Shown piece by piece: positions 53,429 to 63,013 of a stretch of 64,000 nucleotides of DNA. The notes beneath the pieces were generated by a model, which did not search any database, was not told where the DNA came from, and was given only the letters and a program-made list of their open reading frames with translations. The DNA lies in NCBI GenBank assembly GCA_964203055.1, contig CAXNKS010000001.1, positions 372,001 through 436,000 on the forward strand. Reading direction: 5' to 3'. The stretch is from Fontibacterium temperatum. Its GTDB lineage: Bacteria > Pseudomonadota > Alphaproteobacteria > Pelagibacterales > Pelagibacteraceae. Position 1 is the first letter of the stretch. Each line of letters opens with the position of its first letter. The translations under genes and the position numbers were made by a program.

Positions 53429-53950
53429 ATGGGATGGACACCAGAAAAAACTGAACAGTTAAAAAAGCTTTGGAACGAAGGTCATACTGCGAGCCAAATA
53501 GCTGGAATGCTAGGTGATGGTATTTCTAGAAATGCTGTTATTGGAAAATCACACCGTTTAGGACTTGCTGGCAGATCTCATTCTAGAAATATTTATATTC
53601 AAAAGAGCGAAAACAAGTTTCATCATAAAAATAGCGTTCCTTTAAAAAGATTAAGAAAACCTCGTGGTCTTAGAGCTATTATTATTGAGAAAGATTTTGA
53701 GCCTGAAAATCCAACTAGTTTAGAAAATTTAAACGAAAAAACTTGCAGATGGCCTATTGGACATCCAGATGAAGCTAATTTTTATTTCTGTGGAAGAAAT
53801 CCTATGGAAGAAAGAGTTTACTGTAAATTACACGTTCTTCATGCTTACCAGCCTAAAGGTTGGAAAAATGATGAGGAAGATAATAAAAGTACAAAAGGAA
53901 CAACAGAAGAGCTTCCAGAGTTTCTTGAAAAGAAAATTAAGTCTGCTTAA
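53429..53950 (+). CDS. gcrA: GcrA cell cycle regulator
   Basis: 173 residues. MGWTPEKTEQLKKLWNEGHTASQIA is the hallmark GcrA N terminus, followed by the helix-turn-helix region GISRNAVIGKSHRLGLAGR. The C terminus has CRWPIGHPDE and FYFCGR with paired Cys. In Caulobacter, GcrA works with sigma-70 and recognises CcrM-methylated GANTC sites to control replication, division and polarity genes. It converges with ppx, overlapping by 4 bases. Confidence 0.95.
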   Translation: MGWTPEKTEQLKKLWNEGHTASQIAGMLGDGISRNAVIGKSHRLGLAGRSHSRNIYIQKSENKFHHKNSVPLKRLRKPRGLRAIIIEKDFEPENPTSLENLNEKTCRWPIGHPDEANFYFCGRNPMEERVYCKLHVLHAYQPKGWKNDEEDNKSTKGTTEELPEFLEKKIKSA

Positions 53951-55440
53951 TTAGTGTAAATAATCTTAGATTTTATTTTCATTTCATCCCCCAAAGATTT
54001 CAATCTTTTTTGGACTTGATTTGAAATTACTTGTGCATCTTTTTTAGAAACTTTTAGAATTAAATCTTTATTACTATCCTTATAAATTTTTATCTTATCA
54101 AAAAATATATTAGATATCACACCGATTGAAGAAGCTAATCGCAAAGCTGCACCAATCCGCTTACAAGCTGAAATTTCTTCATTACTTAGTAATTTTACAA
54201 ATTCAACATTTGGATAATATTTAGTAGAACAGTGTCTCCAAAAAGAAACTAATCCAAGTTTAATTCTATCACTATGAGATAATTTTAAGATAGGTGCATT
54301 AATAACTTCTTGAAAAACTAATTCAGCTCTTTGGTAAACCCCTAGACCCCAATCAAAATTACTTAACGAACAGGCTGGTAGCAAAAGTCTATGAGGAAAA
54401 TATTCTTCATTGCTTGAAAAAAGATTCTTAATAAAATTATATAATTTTAGGTAATTAGCTGCGTAATCTGCTTTTTTATGAGAAATAAAATGTACGGATC
54501 TATTCAAAGAATTATTCTGCAGAACTTTTAAATAAGGTCTGCTTATCAAGGAACCTTCTCTAACTCCTGATTGCGAAAGAAAAACACTAACTGGATCACA
54601 AATTCTAATTAGGTTTGATAATATGAATCCTCCTATTGGAATATAATTAGTTCTTGATTTGGTAGCTGAGGCTAACTTCTCATATTTAATTGCTTTTACA
54701 GTGTTTAGTTTATTTGCAAATTTTAAAGTTTCAGAACCAGAAAGTTTATATTGGTGCAAAATAGCTAAAGGGTAATTAGTCTTTATCATGTGTGCGTTCA
54801 TAAGGGTTCTCCAAGTCCCTCCACATAAATAAAGGTTTTTAACCTTATTTTTTCTTAACCATTCAATTTTATTTAAGTAAAAACTTATGATTTTTTTTAC
54901 CTTATTCTTGTTTTTTTTTGGTTGGTTGAAGAGCCTTAAAACACCTAATGGAAGTGATATTTTCTCATGAATAATATTTTTTTCTACTCTAGCAAGCTCT
55001 AAACTTCCCCCTCCTAAGTCAGCTACAACTCCATTTACTTTTTGAAAACCTATAACAACACCAAGCGCAGAATTTTCAGCTTCTTTATTTCCTGATAAAA
55101 CTATAATTTTTTTTTTAATAATTTTTTGAGCTTTAGTAATAAATTCTTTAGCATCGGTTGCTTCTCTAAGGGCGGCGGTACCGATTGCTTTATATTTTTT
55201 AACCTTAAGATTACTAAGTATCTGCTTAAATCGTTTTAAAACAGTTAAAGCAAATTCAGCTCCTTTTGGATCAAGCTTTCCAGTTCGATCTAAATTTTTT
55301 CCTAATTGACAAACGGCCTTTTCATTGAAAACTGGTATTTGAGAATTTAAAATATTATCATAAATTAACATTCGGATAGAGTTAGATCCAAGATCGATGA
55401 TTGCTTCTTTATTTATAAAGTCTTTTTCTCTTGAGATCAT
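53947..55440 (-). CDS. ppx: exopolyphosphatase (Ppx/GppA family)
   Basis: 497 residues. The sugar kinase-like fold opens with AIIDLGSNSIRMLIYD; GNKEAENSALGV and VVADLGGGSLELA are the phosphate and catalytic blocks. It degrades polyphosphate or pppGpp. It follows ppk by 8 bases, forming the usual synthesis and breakdown pair. A C-terminal region of about 190 residues resembles the HD-like domain of longer Ppx proteins. Confidence 0.94.
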   Translation of the reverse strand: MISREKDFINKEAIIDLGSNSIRMLIYDNILNSQIPVFNEKAVCQLGKNLDRTGKLDPKGAEFALTVLKRFKQILSNLKVKKYKAIGTAALREATDAKEFITKAQKIIKKKIIVLSGNKEAENSALGVVIGFQKVNGVVADLGGGSLELARVEKNIIHEKISLPLGVLRLFNQPKKNKNKVKKIISFYLNKIEWLRKNKVKNLYLCGGTWRTLMNAHMIKTNYPLAILHQYKLSGSETLKFANKLNTVKAIKYEKLASATKSRTNYIPIGGFILSNLIRICDPVSVFLSQSGVREGSLISRPYLKVLQNNSLNRSVHFISHKKADYAANYLKLYNFIKNLFSSNEEYFPHRLLLPACSLSNFDWGLGVYQRAELVFQEVINAPILKLSHSDRIKLGLVSFWRHCSTKYYPNVEFVKLLSNEEISACKRIGAALRLASSIGVISNIFFDKIKIYKDSNKDLILKVSKKDAQVISNQVQKRLKSLGDEMKIKSKIIYTN

Positions 55441-55448
55441 TTTCTATA

Positions 55449-57576
55449 TTATTTAACTAATCTTAATTTCTCTGGCATACTTAAATTAATCGAACTTCCT
55501 CTACCAGATAAACTAGGATTTTTCATGAAATAACTGTGCGCAGAAAAATTATCCTCTGCTGTAACATTAATCTTTTCATAACTTTCGTCAGATTTTAAGA
55601 ACCAGCTATTTTCAGCATCTTTATAATTAGCAAGCATAATTTGATCTAATACCTGCTCATGCACTGTAGAATTTTCTATTGGTATAAATAATTCAACTCT
55701 TCTATTCTAAATTTCTTGTCATTAAATCTGCTGAGCTAAAGAATGCAAGATTAGATCTTGATGGCATCATTTCTCCATTGGCAAAACAATAAAATTCTTG
55801 AATGTTCTAAAAATCTTCCAACAATACTCTTTACAATAATATTTTCTGAAAGCCCTTTTATACCAGGTTTAAGACAACAAATACCTCTAACGAATAAACA
55901 AATTTTAACTCCAGCATTAGATGCATCGTACAATTTATCAATCATCGCTTTATCTACTAAAGAATTAAGTTTTATCCATATTTCAGCATGTTTACCTTTT
56001 GACTTATTTTCAATCTCTTGATCTATTAATGAATATAGTTTCGTTCTTAAAAATAGCGGAGATAGAATTAATTTTTTTAATTTTTTAGGTTCTGCATACG
56101 TTGTTATATAATTAAAAAATTTCTCAACATCCTCGCATATAATTTTATCTGAACTAAAAAATGATAAGTCTGTATATATTTTTGCATTAATAGGATGATA
56201 ATTGCCGGTACCAAGATGCACATAACTAACTAATTTACTTTTTCTCTTTTCTGACAATTAAGCTAGCTTTTGCATGTGTTTTTAGCTTTATAAAACCATA
56301 AACAACCTGGACACCTGCTTTTTCAAGCGTAGAGGCTAGACTAATATTAGTCTCTTCATCAAATCTTGCTTTAACCTCTACTACAGCTGTAACTGATTTG
56401 CCTTTTTCTGACGCTAGTATCAATGCTTTAACAATTGGTGAATCAGAAGTAGTTCTATAAAGAGTTTGTTTTATAGCAATAACATTAGGATCTTCAGCGG
56501 CTTGATTTAGAGAACTGAATAACAGCATCAAAAGTTTCATAAGGGTGATGCACTATAAAATCTTTGGCTTTAATGGTTGCAAAATAATCATTATTGAACT
56601 GTTTTAATCTTTCAACTTGTCTTGGGTTAAATGATTTAAATACTAAATTTGTATTTTTTTTATTATAAATTTGATCAATCTGATGGACTCCAACAAAACT
56701 ATCCATTTCGTACACTTCGTCCTCTGTTACTTCTAATTTTTTATAAACAAATTTCTTTAATAAAGGATCAGCATTAGATCTTATTTCTAATTTAACAATT
56801 CGACCTCTTCGTCTTTTCTTTAAAGCTTTTTCTAAATACAGTATTAAATCTTCCGCCTCTTCTTCAAACTCAATATCACTATCTCTTATAATTCTAACAG
56901 AGGTATATTTATTAAGATGATAGCCTGGAAATAAATAATTTACATAATTACTAATAATATGTTCAATGCTTAAATATTTTTTTACATCAGCTCTATTACT
57001 AATATTAATAAAACGATCAATATTTTGCGGGATCAGAATCGTAGCGTAAAACTTTTTACTTTTATTTCTTTTATTTAATAACATCACTAAAAAATGTCCT
57101 TTATTCGGAATAAATGGAAAAGGATGAGATGGATCTATAATCAATGGAGTCAGTACAGGATAAATATTTTCTCTAAATATTTTATTTAATCTAACTTTTT
57201 CTGATTTATTAAGATCACGATAAGATACAAATAATATTCCGCTCTTTGTTTAAATCAATTTTTAATTTAGACCAAGCCTCATTTGAATGTTGATAATAAT
57301 TTTTTTGTTTTAATAATTATACGCTCAAGTTGCTTTTCACTTGTAAGCCCATCATGAGATAAGAAAGAAACTTTATCTTTAATTTGATTATAAATTCCAG
57401 CAACTCTGACCATAAAGAATTCATCTAAATTATTTGCTGCGATCGATAAAAATTTTAAACGCTCTAAGTGTAGGATTTTTTAAATTTGAAGCCTCAGCAA
57501 GAACTCGCAAATTAAATTTTAACCAAGATATTTCTCGATTAATGTACTTATTTAATTTTTTTTCTTTTCTTTGCAT
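55449..57576 (-). pseudogene. ppk: polyphosphate kinase 1, broken by about seven frameshifts
   Basis: Makes polyphosphate from ATP. Read across frames it is a complete PPK1 of about 700 residues: ATG at 57576 with YINREISWLKFNLRVL, then LSIAANNLDEFFMVRVAGI, PSHPFPFIPNKG, HHPYETFDAVIQF, TLYRTTSDSPIVKALILASE, LKTHAKASLIVRK with the histidine site, HLGTGNYHP, and a C-terminal end at 55449. The frame breaks near 57467, 57305, 57240, 56522, 56250, 55788 and 55707. As written it is inactive, but similarity is continuous, so consensus error is possible. The ppx gene follows intact. Confidence 0.85.
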
Positions 57577-57617
57577 GTGAGTTTATCTAAAAATCTATGA
57601 CTTAATATATTACAATA

Positions 57618-58123
57618 ATGTTAAATTTATATGTCATGAGGCATTCCAAATCTAGCTGGAATGACCATAATATTAATGATTTTGAAAGACCTCTATCTCC
57701 AAAAGGGAAGGAAAGATATTAAATTAATAATTACATTTCTTAAAAAGAAAAAAATTACATTTGATTTGGCCTATATATCTTCTTCTAAAAGAACTAAACA
57801 AACTTTTAAAATTTTAAAAAATGATATTAACATGCAAAAAGATAATATATTCTAAAAAATTTTACCTATGTAGCGAGAGTTTTATATTAAATACAATTAG
57901 AAAAACTAAAAAAAAATATAAAAATATTCTTATAGTTAATCACGAACCGTGTTGTAAAAATTTAGTTTTAAAATTAATAAAGAAAAATAAATTATCTTTT
58001 ATAAATAAAAAATTTAGCACATCTGCAATTGCAAAATTGGCATTTAGTATTGAAGATTGGGAAAATTTAAAAAACTATTCTGGAAATTTAACTTTATTTA
58101 AAACTCCAAAAGATTTTTACTAA
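57618..58123 (+). pseudogene. sixA: SixA-like phosphohistidine phosphatase, two frameshifts
   Basis: Histidine-phosphatase superfamily. The ATG at 57618 opens LYVMRHSKSSWND, the RHxKSxW hallmark of SixA, a small enzyme acting on phosphohistidine. The frame breaks near 57709 and near 57838; the remaining frames give LAYISSSKRTKQTF and LIVNHEPCCKNL, with the second catalytic His. It converges with phoB by a 4-base overlap and is divergent from ppk. Either recent decay or indel errors. Confidence 0.75.
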
Positions 58124-58803
58124 ACATCTAATGAATAGCCAGACGATCTAACTGTTCTAATCAAATCAATTTTATTATCCAAGTTTATTGCTTTTCTAAG
58201 TCTTCTTATATGAACATCAACAGTCCTGCTCTCAACATTTATATTCTCGCCCCATACATTATTTAATAACTGTTCTCTGGAATAAACTCTTTGTGGACTT
58301 TTTATAAAAAAGTCTAATAATTTATATTCAATTGGTCCTAATTTTATTTCTTTATTATCTCTAAAAACTTTTTTTGTAATTCTATCGATCTTTAAATCTT
58401 TAAAAGTTGCTGTCTCTTCTAGCAGAGAAGGTTTTGATCTTTTAATTAATGATTTTACTCTTAATAATAATTCCTTATTATTAAATGGTTTTGTTACATA
58501 ATCATCTGCCCCAACCTCTAGACCTTTAATTTTATCATCAGGCTCGCCTTTAGCAGTTAAAATTAAAACTGGTATATTTTTTAATTTTTTATCTATTTTT
58601 ATTTGTCTACAAACATCAATTCCTGATGTGTCAGGGAGCATCCAGTCTAATATTACTAGGTCAGGTGTTTTTTCTTTAATAATTTTTAAAGCATCCTCTC
58701 CTGTTTCCGAGCAAAAAACTTTAAAGCCTTCTTTTTCTAAATTGTATTTTATTAAAGTTACAATTGATTTTTCATCTTCAACGAGCAGGATGTTAGCTAA
58801 CAT
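58120..58803 (-). CDS. phoB: phosphate regulon response regulator PhoB
   Basis: 227 residues, OmpR/PhoB family: receiver domain (about 1-120) with acidic pair Asp10-Glu11, phospho-acceptor Asp53 in LVILDWMLP and Lys in LTAKGEPDDK; winged-helix DNA-binding domain (about 130-227) with VESRTVDVHIRRLRKAI. It controls the Pho regulon when phosphorylated by PhoR. It is last of the pstSCAB-phoU-phoB run, and no phoR is adjacent. Confidence 0.96.
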   Translation of the reverse strand: MLANILLVEDEKSIVTLIKYNLEKEGFKVFCSETGEDALKIIKEKTPDLVILDWMLPDTSGIDVCRQIKIDKKLKNIPVLILTAKGEPDDKIKGLEVGADDYVTKPFNNKELLLRVKSLIKRSKPSLLEETATFKDLKIDRITKKVFRDNKEIKLGPIEYKLLDFFIKSPQRVYSREQLLNNVWGENINVESRTVDVHIRRLRKAINLDNKIDLIRTVRSSGYSLDV

Positions 58804-58825
58804 TTTGCTTAATTTAATTTTTGAT

Positions 58826-59500
58826 TTAACCTTTTGGCCTATTTCCCTTAATTTCTTCTCCTTTAATTAAAAAGTATACATACTCACAAATATTAGTTGA
58901 ATGATCGCCAATTCTTTCAATATTTTTTGCAACAAAAAGAAGGTGGGTTAAAGACTCAATATTCTTTTTTTCTTTTTTCATATTACTTAAAAAGTCTTCA
59001 AGTAATTTATTAATTATGACGTCAATTTCTTTGTCACTGTTCCACACAGATAAAGCTAACTGTTCATCTTTTTTAGAATAAGAATCCAATGTTTTTTTCA
59101 GATTATTCTGCACAAGTTCAGAAGCAGTTTTAATTAATGAGAAATCCTCATTATTAAGATCGACTTTTATATATTTAACTCTTTTAACAATATTTTTTGC
59201 AAGATCCCCTATTCTTTCTAATTCTGCAGCAATCCTCATTGCTGATACAGTTTCTCTTAGATCAATTGCCATAGGTTGTCTTAAAGTAATAAGATTAACA
59301 ACTTGATCGTCAACTTTTTTTTCTAACTCATCAATTCTTTCGTCTTTTCCAATAATTTTATCAATTAACTCTTCATCTTTTTTTACCAGAGCTATAATGG
59401 AATTAGAAAATTGACTTTCACACAAAGCCCCCATTTTTAAAACGGTACTATGTAGCGTTTTTAACTGTCCTTCGTATGAGCTAACTATATGTTCTGACAT
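58826..59500 (-). CDS. phoU: phosphate transport regulator PhoU
   Basis: About 224 residues from the ATG at 59500, two PhoU repeats of three helices with the metal-binding MRIAAELERIGDLAKNI and KNIERIGDHSTNICEY motifs. It connects Pst to PhoR signalling, limiting uptake in excess phosphate. The ATG begins just after the pstB stop. A TTG nine bases upstream is in frame but unlikely. Confidence 0.95.
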   Translation of the reverse strand: MSEHIVSSYEGQLKTLHSTVLKMGALCESQFSNSIIALVKKDEELIDKIIGKDERIDELEKKVDDQVVNLITLRQPMAIDLRETVSAMRIAAELERIGDLAKNIVKRVKYIKVDLNNEDFSLIKTASELVQNNLKKTLDSYSKKDEQLALSVWNSDKEIDVIINKLLEDFLSNMKKEKKNIESLTHLLFVAKNIERIGDHSTNICEYVYFLIKGEEIKGNRPKG

Positions 59501-59501
59501 T

Positions 59502-60269
59502 TTAACCAAACCTTCCTGTTATGTAGTCCTGCGTTAATTTATTATCAGGATTCTTAAATATTTTTTCTGTTAAATTAAACTCTAAAATTTTACCTAAATG
59601 AAAAAAACCTGTATTTTGCGAAACTCTTGCTGCCTGTGACATTGAATGTGTAACTATTACAATTGTATACGTTTTTTTTAACTCATCAATTAGTTCTTCA
59701 ATTTTTGCAGTTGCTATTGGATCTAGAGCAGAGCAAGGCTCATCCATTAAAATTACCTCAGGATTGATTGAAATAGTTCTTGCTATACATAGTCTTTGTT
59801 GTTGACCTCCCGAAAGTCCAGTTCCTGGCTGATTTAATCTATCTTTTACCTCATCCCAAAGAGCTGCTTTTTTTAGACTACTTTCGACTATTCTATCTAA
59901 ATCATCCTTATTATCTGCTAAACCATGAATTCTTGGTCCATATGCAATGTTATCATAAATACTTTTTGGAAATGGATTTGGTTTTTGAAAAACCATTCCA
60001 ACTTTTTCTCTAAGTAAATTTACATCCACATCTTTTTTATTTATTTCCTGTCCATCTATTTTTATGGAACCCTCAACTTTACATATATCGATAACATCAT
60101 TCATTCGATTAAGGCATCTAATGTAGGTAGATTTTCCACATCCAGAAGGTCCAATCAACGCTGTAACTTTTTTTTCTTCTAATTCTAAATTTACGTCAAA
60201 CAAAGCTTGTTTGGCTCCATAAAAAACATTTAAGTTTTTTGTTGATATTTTTATTTTTTGATTTTTCAT
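59502..60269 (-). CDS. pstB: phosphate ABC transporter ATP-binding protein PstB
   Basis: About 255 residues. Walker A GPSGCGKST, signature LSGGQQQRLCIAR, Walker B VILMDEPCSALDPIA and the switch His in TIVIVTHSM are all intact. ATPase of the phosphate importer. The ATG at 60269, one base after the pstA stop, is preferred to a TTG at 60290 inside pstA. Confidence 0.96.
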   Translation of the reverse strand: MKNQKIKISTKNLNVFYGAKQALFDVNLELEEKKVTALIGPSGCGKSTYIRCLNRMNDVIDICKVEGSIKIDGQEINKKDVDVNLLREKVGMVFQKPNPFPKSIYDNIAYGPRIHGLADNKDDLDRIVESSLKKAALWDEVKDRLNQPGTGLSGGQQQRLCIARTISINPEVILMDEPCSALDPIATAKIEELIDELKKTYTIVIVTHSMSQAARVSQNTGFFHLGKILEFNLTEKIFKNPDNKLTQDYITGRFG

Positions 60270-60270
60270 A

Positions 60271-61542
60271 TTAAGACCATTTTTTTTCAAATTTGTTTCT
60301 TAGGTATATTGCAAACGAATTCATAAATGCTAAGAAAAAAATTAAAATAATTATAGTAGCAGAAGTTTTTTCAACAAATCCTCTTTCAGCTGACTCTGAC
60401 CACAAATAAACTTGTACAGGCAAAACTGATGATGGATCAAATGGAGTAGATGGAACAACATTAATAAAAGCTACCATTCCAATTAATAGAAGTGGAGCTG
60501 TTTCTCCTAATGCTTGGCTAAGTCCTATAATAGTTCCTGATAAAGTTCCTGGCATAGCTAAAGGAACAACATTATGCATAACCGTCTGAACTTTGGAAGC
60601 GCCTAAAGCTAAAGCTCCCTCTCTGATAGATGGTGGTACAGCTTTTAAAGCTGCTCTGCACGGTATAATAATTCTGGGCAAAGTCATTAAAGCAAGCACT
60701 AACCCCCCAACCAATGGAGTTGACCTTGGTAAATAAAAATAATTTAAAAAAACTCCAAGGCCTAATAATCCAAATACTATAGATGGCACTGCAGCTAAAT
60801 TATTTACATTTACTTCTATAATCTCAGTAATTTTATTTTTTGGGGCAAACTCTTCTAAGTAAATTGCAGCTAAAATTCCTAAAGGAAAAGATAATAGCAG
60901 ACAAACAATTAAAGTAAAAAATGATCCCATTAACGAAGCGCCTACGCCTGCAATCTCAGGTTCTCTTGAATCGGCATTAAAAATAAATGGCCAATTAAAT
61001 TCACTAATAATTTTATTTTTGCTATTTTGCTCATCATAAATTTTTAATTGAAAATCTGAAAATCTTCTTCTATCTTCTGGAATATCTCTCGGAAAATTGC
61101 CTTTATGCACTTGATCAATATCATCCGATAGCGTCAGTGCAACTTCTGCTGTTTTATTTAAAACATCTTTATTTTTTAAATAAAACTTTTTAAGCTCAAT
61201 TGTTGCATCTATACTAACTAAATCTATTAATTCTGCTTGTTTTAATTCTGGAGCATTAGGCGCCAAGCTTAATAGTGCTTCTTGCAAAACTTCATCAAAA
61301 TTAGCTTGTTTTATTTCTTTGTCCGTTGAGCTTGAATTAATGCCTAATTTTTTTTCATTAAAATTAATTTTTAAAAGAATTTCTGTTCTTGAAAAAGCAC
61401 TTAAACCGTTAGTAAAGATATTTATAAGCAAAATACATAAAAACGATAATGCTATAATGATTGATGAAATTCCAAAAAATCTAAATCTCTTTTCAGCACT
61501 ATATCTTTTTCTAAGAAATATTTCCTTTTCTCTATTATTCAT
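60271..61542 (-). CDS. pstA: phosphate ABC transporter permease PstA
   Basis: 423 residues, the long alphaproteobacterial PstA form with a periplasmic insert after helix 1 (DUF3333-like, about 45-190) and a BPD_transp_1 domain after it. The EAA loop is REGALALGASKVQTVMHNVVP. It pairs with PstC, whose end it overlaps by 8 bases. Confidence 0.95.
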   Translation of the reverse strand: MNNREKEIFLRKRYSAEKRFRFFGISSIIIALSFLCILLINIFTNGLSAFSRTEILLKINFNEKKLGINSSSTDKEIKQANFDEVLQEALLSLAPNAPELKQAELIDLVSIDATIELKKFYLKNKDVLNKTAEVALTLSDDIDQVHKGNFPRDIPEDRRRFSDFQLKIYDEQNSKNKIISEFNWPFIFNADSREPEIAGVGASLMGSFFTLIVCLLLSFPLGILAAIYLEEFAPKNKITEIIEVNVNNLAAVPSIVFGLLGLGVFLNYFYLPRSTPLVGGLVLALMTLPRIIIPCRAALKAVPPSIREGALALGASKVQTVMHNVVPLAMPGTLSGTIIGLSQALGETAPLLLIGMVAFINVVPSTPFDPSSVLPVQVYLWSESAERGFVEKTSATIIILIFFLAFMNSFAIYLRNKFEKKWS

Positions 61543-62899
61543 ACTTTTCCCTAAATTTTTTTACAATGTTTAAAGCAATAATATTTATAACTAATGTGAA
61601 AAAAAATAATGTAAGACCTAAAGCAAAAGCCGCTTGCGTTTTTGGGTTATTAAACGATTGATCCCCTATTAAAATTGTTACGATTTGCGTTGTGATCGTA
61701 GTAGACGCTTCTAATGGGTTAATTGTTAAATTTGCTCCAAGTCCAGCTGCCATAACAACAATCATAGTCTCGCCAACAGCCCTTGATATTGCAAGAAGAA
61801 TTGACCCAACAATTCCTGGAAGGGCAGCTGGTAAAACTACTTTTTTTATAGTTTCAGATTTAGTTGCACCCATTGCATAAGAGCCTTCTCTTAAAGAAAC
61901 TGGAACAGCATTAATCACATCATCTGTTAGGGAAGAAACATAGGGAATAATCATAACTCCCATTATCATTCCAGCTGCCAAAGCACTCTCTGAAGATACA
62001 TTCAATCCAATTCCCTCTCCGATAGTTCTAAAAAAAGGGCCAACAGTTAATGCTGCAAAAAAACCATAAACCACTGTTGGAATTCCAGCTAAAACTTCAA
62101 TTAAGGGTTTTACAATTCTTCTGATTTTTCTAGAAGCATACTCAGCCATAAATATTCCAGAAAAAAGTCCAATTGGAACTGCAACACACATTGCGATCAT
62201 TGCTATGAAAAAAGTTCCCCAAAATAAAGGAACTGCACCAAATACATTTTCGACATCAGCGGTTTGAACTGATGCATCTCTTACAAAGGCTCGACCAGGA
62301 GCCCAATTAGTTCCCGTAATAAAGTCAAAAATAGAAACTGCCGTGAAAAATTTAATACTTTCAAAAAGTAATGAAAGTACAATTCCAAGAGTTGTAAATA
62401 CTGCAATAGCTGCGCATAAGAACATCACAACTCTAATTACTTTTTCTACACTTTCTCGAGCTCTTATATTTTTTAAGATTTGAGAGTATGCAAAAGATAA
62501 AGAAAATATTATTGCACTAAAAATAACTGAAAATTTTGATAATTCTAAAATCTTATTAAGACTTAAAAATTTTTCAGCGTAGGGCACTAAATTTTGAGGA
62601 ATAGTCCCTGAAAAATTTTTCTCAGCAATAGATTTAATTTCAGAAAATATTAAATTTAATTTATTCTCATCAATTGAAGGGTCGGCTCTAAAATCAGATA
62701 AAATAAAAACTTTGACAATATATAATTCAGAAAAAGACCAAAAAAATAATATTATTAAGGCTGGTAAACCACACCAAGCTGCTAAGTAATAACCATAATA
62801 TTCAGGCAATGAGTGGAATTTTTTTCCACTTATTTTTGTTTGTTTTAAAACTTTTGATTTTCCAAAAAAATAACAAGATAAACTAAAGACAGCAATCAA
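61535..62899 (-). CDS. pstC: phosphate ABC transporter permease PstC
   Basis: 454 residues or slightly more, the long PstC form with an N-terminal periplasmic insert (about 65-140) and the permease domain. EAA loop REGSYAMGATKSETIKKVVLP. In the sequence the start is TTG at 62899, but an ATG at 62919-62921 would read into MN-LAILSLIAVF with one base removed, closer to known PstC N termini. The frame here may have an extra base. Confidence 0.92.
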   Translation of the reverse strand: MIAVFSLSCYFFGKSKVLKQTKISGKKFHSLPEYYGYYLAAWCGLPALIILFFWSFSELYIVKVFILSDFRADPSIDENKLNLIFSEIKSIAEKNFSGTIPQNLVPYAEKFLSLNKILELSKFSVIFSAIIFSLSFAYSQILKNIRARESVEKVIRVVMFLCAAIAVFTTLGIVLSLLFESIKFFTAVSIFDFITGTNWAPGRAFVRDASVQTADVENVFGAVPLFWGTFFIAMIAMCVAVPIGLFSGIFMAEYASRKIRRIVKPLIEVLAGIPTVVYGFFAALTVGPFFRTIGEGIGLNVSSESALAAGMIMGVMIIPYVSSLTDDVINAVPVSLREGSYAMGATKSETIKKVVLPAALPGIVGSILLAISRAVGETMIVVMAAGLGANLTINPLEASTTITTQIVTILIGDQSFNNPKTQAAFALGLTLFFFTLVINIIALNIVKKFREKYE

Positions 62900-62957
62900 T
62901 GATAGTATTGCTAAGATTCATTTGACTTATATTATCTGATGCTGCTTAACTTTTAAT

Positions 62958-62987
62958 TTTAGAGCCGAAAATAATTTCGGCTCTAAA
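62958..62987 (-). promoter_or_regulatory. intercistronic hairpin between pstS and pstC
   Basis: AGAGCCGAAA (62961-62970) and TTTCGGCTCT (62975-62984) form a perfect 10-bp stem with an ATAA loop, extendable by 3 A/T pairs. No T run follows on the minus strand, so it is more likely a stabilising or partial read-through hairpin than a full terminator. It explains higher PstS than permease output. Confidence 0.65.
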
Positions 62988-63013
62988 TTCAATTAACTTA
63001 ACTAAATTTTAAT

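Noticed and set aside
62951..62990. Rho-independent terminator after pstS
   Set aside because: The stem is strong but no T run follows on the transcribed strand, and pstC must be read through from pstS.
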